From NCBI GenBank assembly GCA_030849805.1, contig JASANZ010001900.1, forward strand, positions 1-23,080: DNA of 23,080 nt. Direction: 5' to 3'. Positions 1 through 8,907 of this stretch are shown one piece after another; position 1 is the first letter of the stretch; each line of letters starts with the position of its first letter. The DNA comes from Sergeia podlipaevii (lineage: Eukaryota; Euglenozoa; Kinetoplastea; Trypanosomatida; Trypanosomatidae). The notes below the pieces were generated by a model that was given only the letters and a program-made list of their open reading frames with translations, did no database searches and had not been told where the DNA came from. Position numbers and translations under genes: made by a program.

Positions 1-3000
1 AGGACTCGTGCAGCTTTGCGCATCGCTGCGAGAGCGCCTCCAGTGCTTTAAGGAGACGCTCCATCCGTTGCTCGACGCTTTGCCAAACACTGCCACGCTC
101 TTTCTGTTGTCGCTGCTGCTGTCGAGCTTCGATCAGTCGTTTCTCCAGCCACAAGATCTTCTGCTCCTGTCGCATCAACTCGGAGACGAGCGGGTCCTCG
201 CCTTCGTCCTGGCGAACGTGAACACTGCAAGGCTTCACAGCAAAAAGCGGTCCGACGTCGCTGCGGACGCCTGATTCATCGCGGCCCAAGCAACAGCATT
301 CTCTCTTTCCCCCACGAAGTCGCACCTGAAGAGGACTGTCCGAGGCAAGAGTAGGTACTACCACTGCCTCCATGAACCCACCACCATGCGCTTGCTTTTT
401 CTTCGCCATAGCGCCAGTTCTGGCAGTTCCCGGTGATGATATCTCTGCCCCGTGCCTGAGCACACTAGCGCTGTGAATATCCAGAGGAAAAGATAAGCGG
501 GAAGCCTCAGCTTCATCGCCGCGTGAGCAAAGCCGTCGAGTACCAACGAGGATAGCCGCGAGGTCCTGCTCATTAGACGACACGGCCGCTGTGAGCTGCG
601 CAAGTGCCGTGGCCTCCTCACCCCGCCACTCGGCCACACTACTTGTTAACTCTTCAAGGCGTTGAGCAAAGCTGTCCATATACGGCTGCAGCAAGGCCAG
701 TGCATTCGCCGATGTCCGCGCTTCTTCATTGTGACGATTAGTAACGTACTCTGCAAGATCGCTGCTGTCAGATTCGAACAACTGACCGGCAAGAAGAAGG
801 TCCTCGAGATCTTCGCTAGGGCCTTGTGACTGCTTGGGTCCATAACTGCGACGATCTTCGGGCCTCTCTGTGTACAGCAATGCCGGGGGTGTAGAAGGGC
901 CGCCAGATAAGCCGGCCAGTGGCGTTGGTGGTGGTGACTTCATCAGAGTCTCGTCTTGTGGAGCGTCTGCTACTGCTGCTATTCCTCGGTCATGGCAGCC
1001 CGCCTCGCCTGCAGCGTGTGTTTGGGTTCTATGGGTGGGCTGCACAGTCGTTGAAAAATGGTGTAGTGGGCCCTGTGTCATCACCACTGGTAAACTCTCA
1101 CCGTAAGCTATCGGCACGCGGTCCATAGGCGATGGGGCCTGCTCTTCGTCCTCGTCCTCTCCTCCTTCTGCAAGTCCCTCCTTCAGCTCACCACCCATCT
1201 CACCAGCTACCTCGCAGCTGAGCTCGTCAGCGCTTATCGTGGTGAGATCCCCCGTGCGGTTGATACTCAGCGCCTCTGCTGGAGCTGGAGCTGAGTGCAG
1301 AGCTTCTTCCAGTGTTGGCCACAGCGCAGCTCTAGCGTCCGCATTGGCGAAGGCGCCGCCACCCATGTCTCGTTGTTTAACTGCACCAGTAGACTTTTTA
1401 TCGTGAATGATGGCTGCAGAAGAAGAAAGAAGAAGTGCATCTGGCGCGACAAGTCTCTCAGGCTGTTCCGTTGACGCCGCACGAGCAATCTTCTCCAAAA
1501 ATACACTCGCGGGCACCATAAAGTTGCTTAATACGCACTCAGCTGCCTCCGCGTTCTCCGCCCTGCGAGCGGCCCGCTGCCGCCGTAGAGCTTCAGCGTC
1601 TGGCGCCATCCTTACACGGGACGATGCTGCACCAGCAGTAGCATCCGCGTTACTCCTGTTACTGTCCGTGATAGCGTCCACGTCACTGCCCCCTACCGCG
1701 GCAGCCAGCTGCAGCGTTTCCGCATTCAGCACATCTGCACAGGCATCATACCTGGTCGCCGCAAGTAATACGAACAAAGAGGAAGACTTCATTGCGCTAG
1801 ACCACACGAGGCGGGCGGTGCGATCGCTGTGATGGTACGGAGAATGTGTGCGGCTGTGATGCAGAAGACTGTCAAGCAGCGCTGCGTCCGCGAGTGCTCT
1901 GTGTGTGCGAGCCGCCAACGTTGTGCTGGAGATGGCGGATGCATAAGGACTATACCCACTCAGAGTGCTGGGACCCGCCAGATCCCAAAGTTTCCAAATG
2001 CTAACCCGCTTCAATGGTGGTGCATGTCGTCGCTTCTGGTGTTGCTGCTGCTGCTGCTGCACGTCGCTACTGCTATGCCACTGTATGAGTAGAGTAACTA
2101 GCACGTGGCTTTGTTTTTCCTCCTGTTGACGCGGCCTCAGCGCAGGGGGACAAGAAAGAGATAAGGAGGGAGAAGAGCATGGAGGACGCGATGGGCTAGA
2201 GGAGACTGCGACGCCATCTCTCAAAGGGCAGTGATCAAGACGGTCTGCTGGCTCCCAAGAAACAGAATGCTGCAGCGCCTCATAGAGCACCGCTTCTGCC
2301 TGCTGTACAGTACGCACCTCCACGTACTGAGAGGCTGGAATATCCGACCAGTCCTCCATGAAGCAGCCAGTTGCAGAAGGAGCATCACCTGCATTGCCTT
2401 TCATCTCTTCCTCTTTCTTATGCTGCAGTTGCTGGCCCGCGCTCTCCTCCCTCGTCGTTACTGCACTTGGCATATGAGAAGCAGCAGCAGTAGAGGTAGC
2501 AACGGCATGTACACGCTTAGCTTCCTGTATGTGGCCGTCCTGAGCCCCAGAAAGGAGATCTACTGAAACGTTGGCTTGCAGCTCTACTACACTCATCGCC
2601 ATCGCATGCACCGATGGGTGTGCTAGTAAACGAGTGAGCACACTACCAAACAGTCCGTTTGGAGAGCGAGAGTGACTGGCGAGGTCACCGCCCACTGAGA
2701 GGGACCGCAAAGGAGATGACAGTTGCGTCACAAGACTACCGAGCAGCAGACGTGTCTTGCCTGTGCCACCGTGGCCACTCGCACACGTCACCACCTCACC
2801 ACCTCCACTACGCTTGCTATCAAGTAAATCCTGAGTAATTCTGCCCGCGAGGCGGTCCAGCATCCCCGCCTCGGTATCCTCCCCTTCAATTGCAATATAA
2901 GGCGACTGTACTACGACCTGGGGCTGTACGTTGACCTGGCTCATCACCTCAGGAAAGGGAGAAAGAGAAGCCTGGGATACATAAGCAAGCCCTACCGCCT

Positions 3001-3226
3001 CATCACGTCCGTCCTGCTGTGCTTGACTAAAACTAGAAGCATTCGCAGCATTGTTGCTGAAGTCTTTGTCTTCGTCATCACTCTTCTCCTGGCGCTGCTG
3101 GTTTCCCCTTCTCAGCACGCATAAACCGCTGCGGCGATGATTATTCTGCGTATCTGAACACCTACTGGCGCTCAGTGACAATGCCACCACCGCATGATGA
3201 AGCGCTGAAATGCACTGTTCAGTCAT
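1..3226 (-). CDS. Divergent kinesin-like motor protein (3' end outside the window)
   Basis: From the ATG at 3226 this frame stays open for 1075 codons to the left edge, so the C-terminus is missing. An in-frame TAG lies nine bases upstream of the ATG. Motor landmarks occur in the correct kinesin order. The P-loop GHGGTGKT is at residues 151-158. SVVELQANVSVDLL (about 212-225) matches the family's EIYNE/DLL strand. QSHVLVTLLIQ (about 372-382) sits at the switch-I strand, and DLAG (414-417) at switch II. SPYHHSDRTARL (about 461-472) resembles the PYRxSKLTxLL helix, and a TYETL-like region lies near 492-504. Long Ser/Pro/Gln-rich insertions (about 230-295 and 330-370) interrupt the motor. Residues after about 510 are mostly low complexity, with helical stretches at about 812-900 and a strongly charged coiled-coil-like end (about 1010-1075). 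Kinesins are microtubule ATPases, but the switch residues here are degenerate, so motility is doubtful. The kinesin call is fairly sure; the subfamily is unknown. Confidence 0.8.
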   Translation of the reverse strand, partial: MTEQCISALHHAVVALSLSASRCSDTQNNHRRSGLCVLRRGNQQRQEKSDDEDKDFSNNAANASSFSQAQQDGRDEAVGLAYVSQASLSPFPEVMSQVNVQPQVVVQSPYIAIEGEDTEAGMLDRLAGRITQDLLDSKRSGGGEVVTCASGHGGTGKTRLLLGSLVTQLSSPLRSLSVGGDLASHSRSPNGLFGSVLTRLLAHPSVHAMAMSVVELQANVSVDLLSGAQDGHIQEAKRVHAVATSTAAASHMPSAVTTREESAGQQLQHKKEEEMKGNAGDAPSATGCFMEDWSDIPASQYVEVRTVQQAEAVLYEALQHSVSWEPADRLDHCPLRDGVAVSSSPSRPPCSSPSLSLSCPPALRPRQQEEKQSHVLVTLLIQWHSSSDVQQQQQQHQKRRHAPPLKRVSIWKLWDLAGPSTLSGYSPYASAISSTTLAARTHRALADAALLDSLLHHSRTHSPYHHSDRTARLVWSSAMKSSSLFVLLAATRYDACADVLNAETLQLAAAVGGSDVDAITDSNRSNADATAGAASSRVRMAPDAEALRRQRAARRAENAEAAECVLSNFMVPASVFLEKIARAASTEQPERLVAPDALLLSSSAAIIHDKKSTGAVKQRDMGGGAFANADARAALWPTLEEALHSAPAPAEALSINRTGDLTTISADELSCEVAGEMGGELKEGLAEGGEDEDEEQAPSPMDRVPIAYGESLPVVMTQGPLHHFSTTVQPTHRTQTHAAGEAGCHDRGIAAVADAPQDETLMKSPPPTPLAGLSGGPSTPPALLYTERPEDRRSYGPKQSQGPSEDLEDLLLAGQLFESDSSDLAEYVTNRHNEEARTSANALALLQPYMDSFAQRLEELTSSVAEWRGEEATALAQLTAAVSSNEQDLAAILVGTRRLCSRGDEAEASRLSFPLDIHSASVLRHGAEISSPGTARTGAMAKKKQAHGGGFMEAVVVPTLASDSPLQVRLRGGKRECCCLGRDESGVRSDVGPLFAVKPCSVHVRQDEGEDPLVSELMRQEQKILWLEKRLIEARQQQRQQKERGSVWQSVEQRMERLLKALEALSQRCAKLHES

Positions 3227-3397
3227 GGTTTTCTAATTCACTCTAAAGATAAATATATTGAAAGAGAAAAGAGAATGCTGAATAGTTAACAAAGTTTTCT
3301 AGCGTGAAAAATGGGGAGATGAAACAAACAAAAAAAAAATCTACAATAAAATGATCTAAATGCTTGTAAACGTGAAAAATGTCTAAATGTACCCGGC

Positions 3398-3436
3398 CTG
3401 AAGCGATGTAGTAATAAATGAGAAAGAAAAAAAAAA
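3398..3436 (-). promoter_or_regulatory. Candidate trans-splice acceptor of the kinesin-like gene
   Basis: On the coding strand a 17-base pyrimidine run (3436-3420) is followed by the first AG at 3399-3398. This would give a 5' UTR of about 170 bases. Other short pyrimidine runs and AGs lie closer to the ATG (for example the AG at 3300-3299), so the site is only a candidate. Confidence 0.3.
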
Positions 3437-3808
3437 TAGTGTTGGCACGCAGAGGAAGAAAGAGTGTGGTCAAAAGGCTAGTCCCACGCAAGTCTCCTGA
3501 CAGATGGCGCGTAAACCAATATATAAAAATCAGAAAACCTTGAAATACTGTTATCTAGTCAACGGACACGCGCACCGCAAAACAAGAAAAAAAGACGCCT
3601 CAGGCTTTCTTTATTATTGCTACTTTTGATTTTGATTTTACTGTCGTTTGCTGACGCAGTAGCTGCTGTCGCCAATCTCTCTCTCTCTCCCTCTCTGTGT
3701 CTGTGCGTCTACCTCTAAATAGTCTCAAAGCAAGATGAGAAAGAGAGATAAGAAAATCTGATAGCACATAAAAGGCGAAAAAAAAAATCCCATGCAAAAA
3801 CATGTCCT

Positions 3809-3821
3809 CCCCCCCCCCCCC
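3809..3821. repeat. 13-base C homopolymer (G-run in the transcript)
   Basis: An uninterrupted run of 13 C on the plus strand in the spacer upstream of the kinesin-like gene. Comparable runs occur in other spacers of this window. Its length may be affected by assembly or slippage. Confidence 0.85.
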
Positions 3822-4226
3822 TCAGCAGCAAGTGCAACAGATAATAATTATAATAGTAGTAATAAAGAACAAAAAGCAAATATGTATTGTCGCCTTCATG
3901 TTTACGCTGCCTCTTTCAACCTCAGAAACCAGAGGAAACATTGCATGTATAAAAAACAATAACAGAAAGAGAAAAAAAAAAAGCCGCCTTATCTGTAAGT
4001 GATAACAAAATCAGTTTGCAGTCAGCCCAAGCGTGCGTTCTTTTTTCAAACTTCTCATTAAAAAAAAAAAATTTTCAAGATCCATACGTATCAAAAATAA
4101 ATTTTTTTTTTTCATAAAATGCAAGAGAAACAGAGCAAGAAAAAAAATTATGTAAAGAAGTATAAATGTAGATAATCTGTCTACACACATCACCTAATCT
4201 CATAGTCCGCCTGTGGTAATAAAAGT

Positions 4227-4271
4227 CATACACACACACATACATACATACATACGCACACACACACACAT
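4227..4271. repeat. CA / CATA compound microsatellite
   Basis: Tandem CA units, then CATA units, then CA units again, with one interrupting CG. It lies in the predicted 3' UTR of the Ca2+-ATPase gene, where the transcript would carry GU and UAUG repeats. Confidence 0.85.
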
Positions 4272-4444
4272 GCAAAAGGAGAATCGCTCATGGTGCATGC
4301 ACGTTTGACTTACTTGCCCAACCACAACAATGATGTACGTACGTGTGTTTATGTGTCGGTTCGATCCTACCTTCCTACCTTCCCCCCCCTCTCTCATTCA
4401 TCTTCTTGTGAATTGCCATTTCTTTATTTTCTTTTCCTTCCTTC

Positions 4445-7400
4445 CTACTTGGTATTGCACTTTCTGCGCTCCGCTGCGCCGTCGCTAGCAGCAGAAGCAA
4501 ACGCAGCCACTACCTTCAGTTGTATAATAACTTTGGTAGCGGCATCCTTCAGCGTGAGGCGCCTACGGTCGTGCTGCGCGGCCGCGAATGTCGCCTCCTC
4601 CGCCTCGTCCACTACCACTGGTGCATGTGGGACAGGCTTCTCCTGCACATCCATAAGCCTCAGCGCAATGCCAAGCGGGAGAGAGACGATGGAAAGCAAG
4701 AGACATTTCTGCCAGTCTGCGGCCGTGAGTGGCACCGCGCGCATGAGAGCACCGCCATACTGCACGCCTACAACCTGCACCACAAAGCAAGTCCCGACAA
4801 CGAGAAGGAAAAGCGGGGCCCGAGTAAGCCCGGTCAACACGGAGATAAAATTGTCCAAAATGCGGGCGTTAAACTCATTAAAAAGCTGCAGCAGCACAAA
4901 GACATTGAAGACGATGGTCAAGTGCTTTTCGGAGTCCTTGTCGACGCCAAACATAATGTGACCCCTGTGCAGCAACCATAGTTGAAGCACCACCTGATAA
5001 GCAGACTGACCAATAATGTTCGTCCACATACGCTGCGACATGAGTGGTGCCTGCTTGGACTTTGGGTGGCGCTCCAACACATCATCGCGCGGGGACTCAG
5101 TCGCCAGCGCAAGGGCGGCAAGGGTATCCATAATAAGATTCACCCACAGCAGCTGCACAGGCTTCAGCGGGGACTCGCCAGAGGCATCGGTGAGAGCGCC
5201 AATGAAGGAGACCACAACTGCAGCCACGTTGACGGTCATCTGAAACTGCAAGAACTTGGAGATATTATCGTTCACGTTGCGGCCCCACTTCATCGCTGTA
5301 ACAATAGTACTGAAGTTATCGTCTAATATTATCACATCCGAGGCGTTCTTCGCCACCTCCGTGCCAGAGTTCATCGAGAACCCAACATTGGCGTTCTTGA
5401 GCGCCGGAGCATCGTTGGTACCATCCCCGGTTACCGCCACAACCTCTCCACGCTTCATGAGTGCGCTGACCAGGATTTGCTTGTCGGTGGGCGAGGCACG
5501 CGAGATGACCTGCAACTTAGGCAGTATTTTGTTAAGCTTGCGCTCGCTCTTGGCAAACTCGCGGAACTGCGGGCCCTCCAGTGCGAGTCCTTGCTCCCCA
5601 CGCGCCGAGCCAGACCACACTTTTCCATAGATACCCACCTCCTTGGCGATGCTCACAGCAGTCGCCTTGTTGTCACCAGTAATCATTCGCACCAACACTC
5701 CTGCGTTGCGGCAGCGCGCAATCGCGGCTGGCACTTCAGGTCGCACCGGATCGCGAATGCCAATAATAGCAATTAAGGTCAAGCCGGGTAGTTGCTCGTC
5801 GGTGTCTGGAAAAGAAAAACCCGTACCTTCACGTTGGTCCTGTAGAGAGACCTCGGCGTAGGCAATGGCCAAAGTGCGCAGGCGGCGGCGCGCGAGAGTC
5901 ATGAGGGAGTCCTCAAGCTTCTCGCGAGTCGCGTGACTGAGCACCTCGCGCTCGCCCTTGGCGTTCAGTGTGTATTCACAGTCTGCCAGTACCAGCTCGC
6001 TCGCCCCCTTCACGTGGAAGCGGACAATATCTTCGTTGGGGAGCACCAGCGCTGTGGTCATGCGCTTGCGTGCGGAGGTGAAGGGGTAAACGTGAATCTG
6101 CTTTGAAAAAGAAGCATCCTCGCTGGCACCGCCGTTTGCCGGCTGCGCAGGCCACGAAGACTGCACGGGAAAGTACGGAGAGAGCGGCATGCTACTGGAC
6201 GCCTCCTGTACCCTCTTCAGCACCTCCACCCGTGTCGCCATGGGGTCTTCTCCAAGGCGCTCTACAAAGTTCAGCATCGCCTGCTCCGTCTTACTTCCTG
6301 TTAGCTTTACGGTGGCGGTGTGCGTGTGAGGATTCTCTACACGCTTGCGAATGGACTTGGTGTTCACCGCGATGCCTTCCACGAGGAGACGGCGCAGCGC
6401 AGCATTGTTCGGCTGGCGCCCGAGCACCGTGTCAAAGCTAGTCGAATGTGCATCGTCGCTGTGGGCGGCAAGAGTAGCCGGGGAGACCACGTCCTGGCCC
6501 TGCACAGGGACAATAAAGTGTGTGCCGTACCCCGTCACACCGTCTGTCACCGTCATCTCATTCTGCGTAATGGTGCCCGTCTTATCGGTGCAGATGGCCG
6601 TCGCACTGCCCATGGTTTCACACGCCGCTAAATGGCGCACCAAGTTATTCTCCTTGAACATCTGCTTCATGCTGTAGGCCAGTGCAATCGCCACTGAGAG
6701 CGGCAAGCCTTCCGGCACTGCCACGACAACGATGGTAACGGCGGTGGTAAGGTTGTCAAGAAACTTCTTATAATTAAACGGGTGTGTGTGGCGAACGAAG
6801 ACATCAAACAGCTCCTTCGTGCCCAAAATAACAAACATCAAGGATGCAGCCGCCATGCCAAAATAGCCGATGAGATCTGCGAGCGCGGTGAGCTTTTCTT
6901 GAAGCGGCGTCTCCACCTTGGCCTCTCGCACCTGCATCGCGATGCGTCCTGCAAAGGAGTTCACACCAACGCCCGTCACAAGGACCGTGGCCTCCCCTTC
7001 CACAACGTTTGTGCCAGAGCGCACGCGGCAGTCTCCCTTGGAAGATTTGGCAACATCATCGTTCTCGCCTGTCGCAGCGGACTCATCCACCTTCAGGGAG
7101 GTGCTGCGCAGCACCAGGCCATCAACAGTGAGCACATCGCCTCCTGCAACGCTCAACAGGTCGCCAACAAGCAGCTCTTGGTCACTGATCTCCTCCGTTT
7201 TTCCCGCCCGCACAACAGACACCATCACTGGTGGCGTCGCCCGCGTCAGTTCGGCAAACTTCTGCTCCTTCTGATAGTTATTCAGCGCGCTAACAAGGGT
7301 GACAAGGGTCACAGAAAGCAAGATAGCCGCCCCTTCGATCCAGCCGTGGGCATAGTCCACCTTCCTAGTTGCAGGGTCGGCCACAGTAAGGCCCAGCACG

Positions 7401-7708
7401 AGGGAAATGGCGGCGCTGACCATAAGAATTTGCATCATGCGGTCCTCAAGAGACTCCATGACAAGATCCATGAAGGTGACCTCCTCCGCCTCAGGGAGAA
7501 CATTTGTAGAGTAGTGATCAATGCGGGTGCGACGCATTTCTGAGTCGTCGTCTTCCTTAATGCCCTTGGAGAGGCTCGTGTGGAGCTTCTCTGCCAGCCC
7601 CGTCACACCACCCATCTGCTTGAGTGTGGCAATGCCATTGTCCTCTGAGTTCACAATTTCATGCAGCGTGTCGGTGCTGACATTAAAGCAACCCTTAGAA
7701 GATGTCAT
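4445..7708 (-). CDS. P2B-type (plasma-membrane type) Ca2+-transporting ATPase
   Basis: This 1087-residue P-type ATPase pumps Ca2+ out of the cytosol; kinetoplastid members sit in the plasma membrane or acidocalcisomes. The actuator loop TGEN is at 213-216. M4 carries PEGLP (332-336). The phosphorylation motif DKTGT has its Asp at 375. KGASE begins at 567 in the nucleotide-binding domain, MITGDN is at 675-680 and TGDGTNDAP at 760-768. M6 has Asn857 and Asp861, the pair expected for the single Ca2+ site of P2B pumps. About ten membrane segments can be placed: four before residue 375 and six after 810. The actuator loop reads TGEN where TGES is usual, but the catalytic Glu is kept. The last 67 residues after M10 include a basic amphipathic stretch (about 1048-1073) that could bind calmodulin. 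The stop is TAG. The family is certain; the compartment is inferred. Confidence 0.96.
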   Translation of the reverse strand: MTSSKGCFNVSTDTLHEIVNSEDNGIATLKQMGGVTGLAEKLHTSLSKGIKEDDDSEMRRTRIDHYSTNVLPEAEEVTFMDLVMESLEDRMMQILMVSAAISLVLGLTVADPATRKVDYAHGWIEGAAILLSVTLVTLVSALNNYQKEQKFAELTRATPPVMVSVVRAGKTEEISDQELLVGDLLSVAGGDVLTVDGLVLRSTSLKVDESAATGENDDVAKSSKGDCRVRSGTNVVEGEATVLVTGVGVNSFAGRIAMQVREAKVETPLQEKLTALADLIGYFGMAAASLMFVILGTKELFDVFVRHTHPFNYKKFLDNLTTAVTIVVVAVPEGLPLSVAIALAYSMKQMFKENNLVRHLAACETMGSATAICTDKTGTITQNEMTVTDGVTGYGTHFIVPVQGQDVVSPATLAAHSDDAHSTSFDTVLGRQPNNAALRRLLVEGIAVNTKSIRKRVENPHTHTATVKLTGSKTEQAMLNFVERLGEDPMATRVEVLKRVQEASSSMPLSPYFPVQSSWPAQPANGGASEDASFSKQIHVYPFTSARKRMTTALVLPNEDIVRFHVKGASELVLADCEYTLNAKGEREVLSHATREKLEDSLMTLARRRLRTLAIAYAEVSLQDQREGTGFSFPDTDEQLPGLTLIAIIGIRDPVRPEVPAAIARCRNAGVLVRMITGDNKATAVSIAKEVGIYGKVWSGSARGEQGLALEGPQFREFAKSERKLNKILPKLQVISRASPTDKQILVSALMKRGEVVAVTGDGTNDAPALKNANVGFSMNSGTEVAKNASDVIILDDNFSTIVTAMKWGRNVNDNISKFLQFQMTVNVAAVVVSFIGALTDASGESPLKPVQLLWVNLIMDTLAALALATESPRDDVLERHPKSKQAPLMSQRMWTNIIGQSAYQVVLQLWLLHRGHIMFGVDKDSEKHLTIVFNVFVLLQLFNEFNARILDNFISVLTGLTRAPLFLLVVGTCFVVQVVGVQYGGALMRAVPLTAADWQKCLLLSIVSLPLGIALRLMDVQEKPVPHAPVVVDEAEEATFAAAQHDRRRLTLKDAATKVIIQLKVVAAFASAASDGAAERRKCNTK

Positions 7709-7887
7709 TGCGCAAATATCAATGTGCCTTTTTTCTTGCTTTCCTTTTTTTTCTCCTGATCTTCGTTTCTTCTTTTAACTATTTTATTATTATGATTCGT
7801 GCACCACCTTCCCCACTCCTTTTCAGTCTTGTATCAAAATACTTGTATCAATACAGAGAAAACGATAAGGAGTGGGAAAACGAGTGT

Positions 7888-7971
7888 CTTGATGTTGATG
7901 TGAATAGAATTTTATAAACGTTCAAAAAAAAAAAAAAAGCAAACACACACACACAAAAAAGAAAAAAGAAG
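7888..7971 (-). promoter_or_regulatory. Candidate trans-splice acceptor of the Ca2+-ATPase gene
   Basis: On the coding strand a pyrimidine-rich block (7971-7941) leads into a 15-base T-run (7938-7924). The first AG after it is at 7889-7888, with none between. This predicts a 5' UTR of about 180 bases. The architecture (tract, AG-free gap, first AG) is typical of spliced-leader addition sites in trypanosomatids. Confidence 0.5.
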
Positions 7972-8142
7972 TCTGAGGAGAGTGGTCTTTTTTGGTATAC
8001 AAAGAAAGAAACCTATTCAAAACTGTGCAACTGTGAGTGGAGAAAGAGAGTGGCGTATATTATCGATTTGTGCAATATATAAAGACGATAAGACAATAGT
8101 TTAACGATAGCTATTATGTATCTTGGGTTCCTTACTATTGCT

Positions 8143-8252
8143 TCTCTCTCTCTCTCCCTGTCTGTCTCCCCTTAAAGTGATTGTTCCCCTCCTCTTCCTT
8201 TTTTTATCTCTCCTCTCTCTCTCTCGCCCCTTGAGTGTGGTTTTCTTTTTTT
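8143..8252. repeat. CT-rich low-complexity tracts
   Basis: A cluster of CT-dinucleotide and pyrimidine runs on the plus strand, equivalent to GA-rich sequence in the minus-strand transcript. Since the genes are on the minus strand, these are not splice tracts for them. Confidence 0.6.
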
Positions 8253-8907
8253 TCTCTCCTCTCTAAGCTATAGAAATGTGAATTTTGCTTCTAGAATCTA
8301 TACAGAAGCGTAGTACGCCAAAGAGTTGTGCACTAAACAAAAATAAACAACAGCAATGGTGGCAAATAATTAAGTAAATAATAATTATAATAAAGGTATA
8401 TCTAAAAACTATACTACAGGAAAGAACAAAGAGGAGGAGAGAAAGAAAGAAATGGCATACGATGCGAGTGCCATGAATAGAACAGCATATCAGAAAAGTA
8501 AGCCTTGGTCCTTCTGTACTCACCTAGAAAGCACACAGCAAAGCCAGCCCCCCACCCTCCACCACCACCACAGCTATTCAACAAAAAAAAAAGTAAAATG
8601 TGAAGAACCGGTGTTCTTCTTTTCCTCTTCATTTTCGTTTTTCGTTTGCGTGATATCATTCCCAACAACAGCGCAGAGGGAGAAATATGTCTGTTCGGTC
8701 GTTACCTTGGTGCGTGCCTGCGGTGCTCTTACAATGTCTATACAATTTTGAAACTGCCTCGCTCTTATTCAGAAGCCCACGAATGCGTGCGTAAGGGTAA
8801 ATGAAAAGAAATAAAATAATGATAATGATAGGATGATAAATATTTGGGACAATAACAGTTAATGAAAATAATACACGGTTTCTCGAATGATGCTTTCTTT
8901 CCCTCAA

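Larger units (their letters stand above)
3227..4444. other. Spacer between Ca2+-ATPase and kinesin-like gene
   Basis: This spacer should hold the 3' UTR of the Ca2+-ATPase gene and the 5' UTR of the kinesin-like gene. It is A/T-rich, with many A-runs on the plus strand (T-runs in the transcript), a CT-rich tract near 3677-3700, a 13-base C-run at 3809-3821, and a CA/CATA microsatellite near 4227-4271. Short reading frames here are low-complexity Phe/Tyr/Lys peptides and are not credible genes. Confidence 0.75.
7709..8907. other. Spacer between YWTD propeller gene and Ca2+-ATPase
   Basis: A non-coding stretch of about 1.2 kb. It holds a CA-rich, A-run-rich block at 7924-7971, several CT-rich tracts (about 8143-8270), A/T-rich sequence with ATA/AAT repeats (about 8340-8420 and 8805-8850), and a short CCA-rich patch near 8548-8570. 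No credible coding region was seen; small frames on both strands are compositional. Confidence 0.7.

Noticed and set aside
358..843. Two minus-strand frames (358-639 and 646-843)
   Set aside because: They are in other frames of the long kinesin-like reading frame, which remains open through this entire stretch.
1407..1832. Plus-strand frame of 141 codons rich in Ala and Ser
   Set aside because: It lies antisense within the open kinesin-like frame, and its Ala/Ser richness comes from the complementary GC-rich codons.
4290..4961. Plus-strand frame of 223 codons covering the Ca2+-ATPase 3' end and spacer
   Set aside because: Antisense to the pump's C-terminus and to microsatellite-rich spacer, with no domain. 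Every credible gene is on the other strand.
6782..7543. Plus-strand frame of 253 codons opposite the Ca2+-ATPase
   Set aside because: It is antisense to a highly conserved region of the pump and encodes no recognisable protein; its composition reflects the complementary codons.
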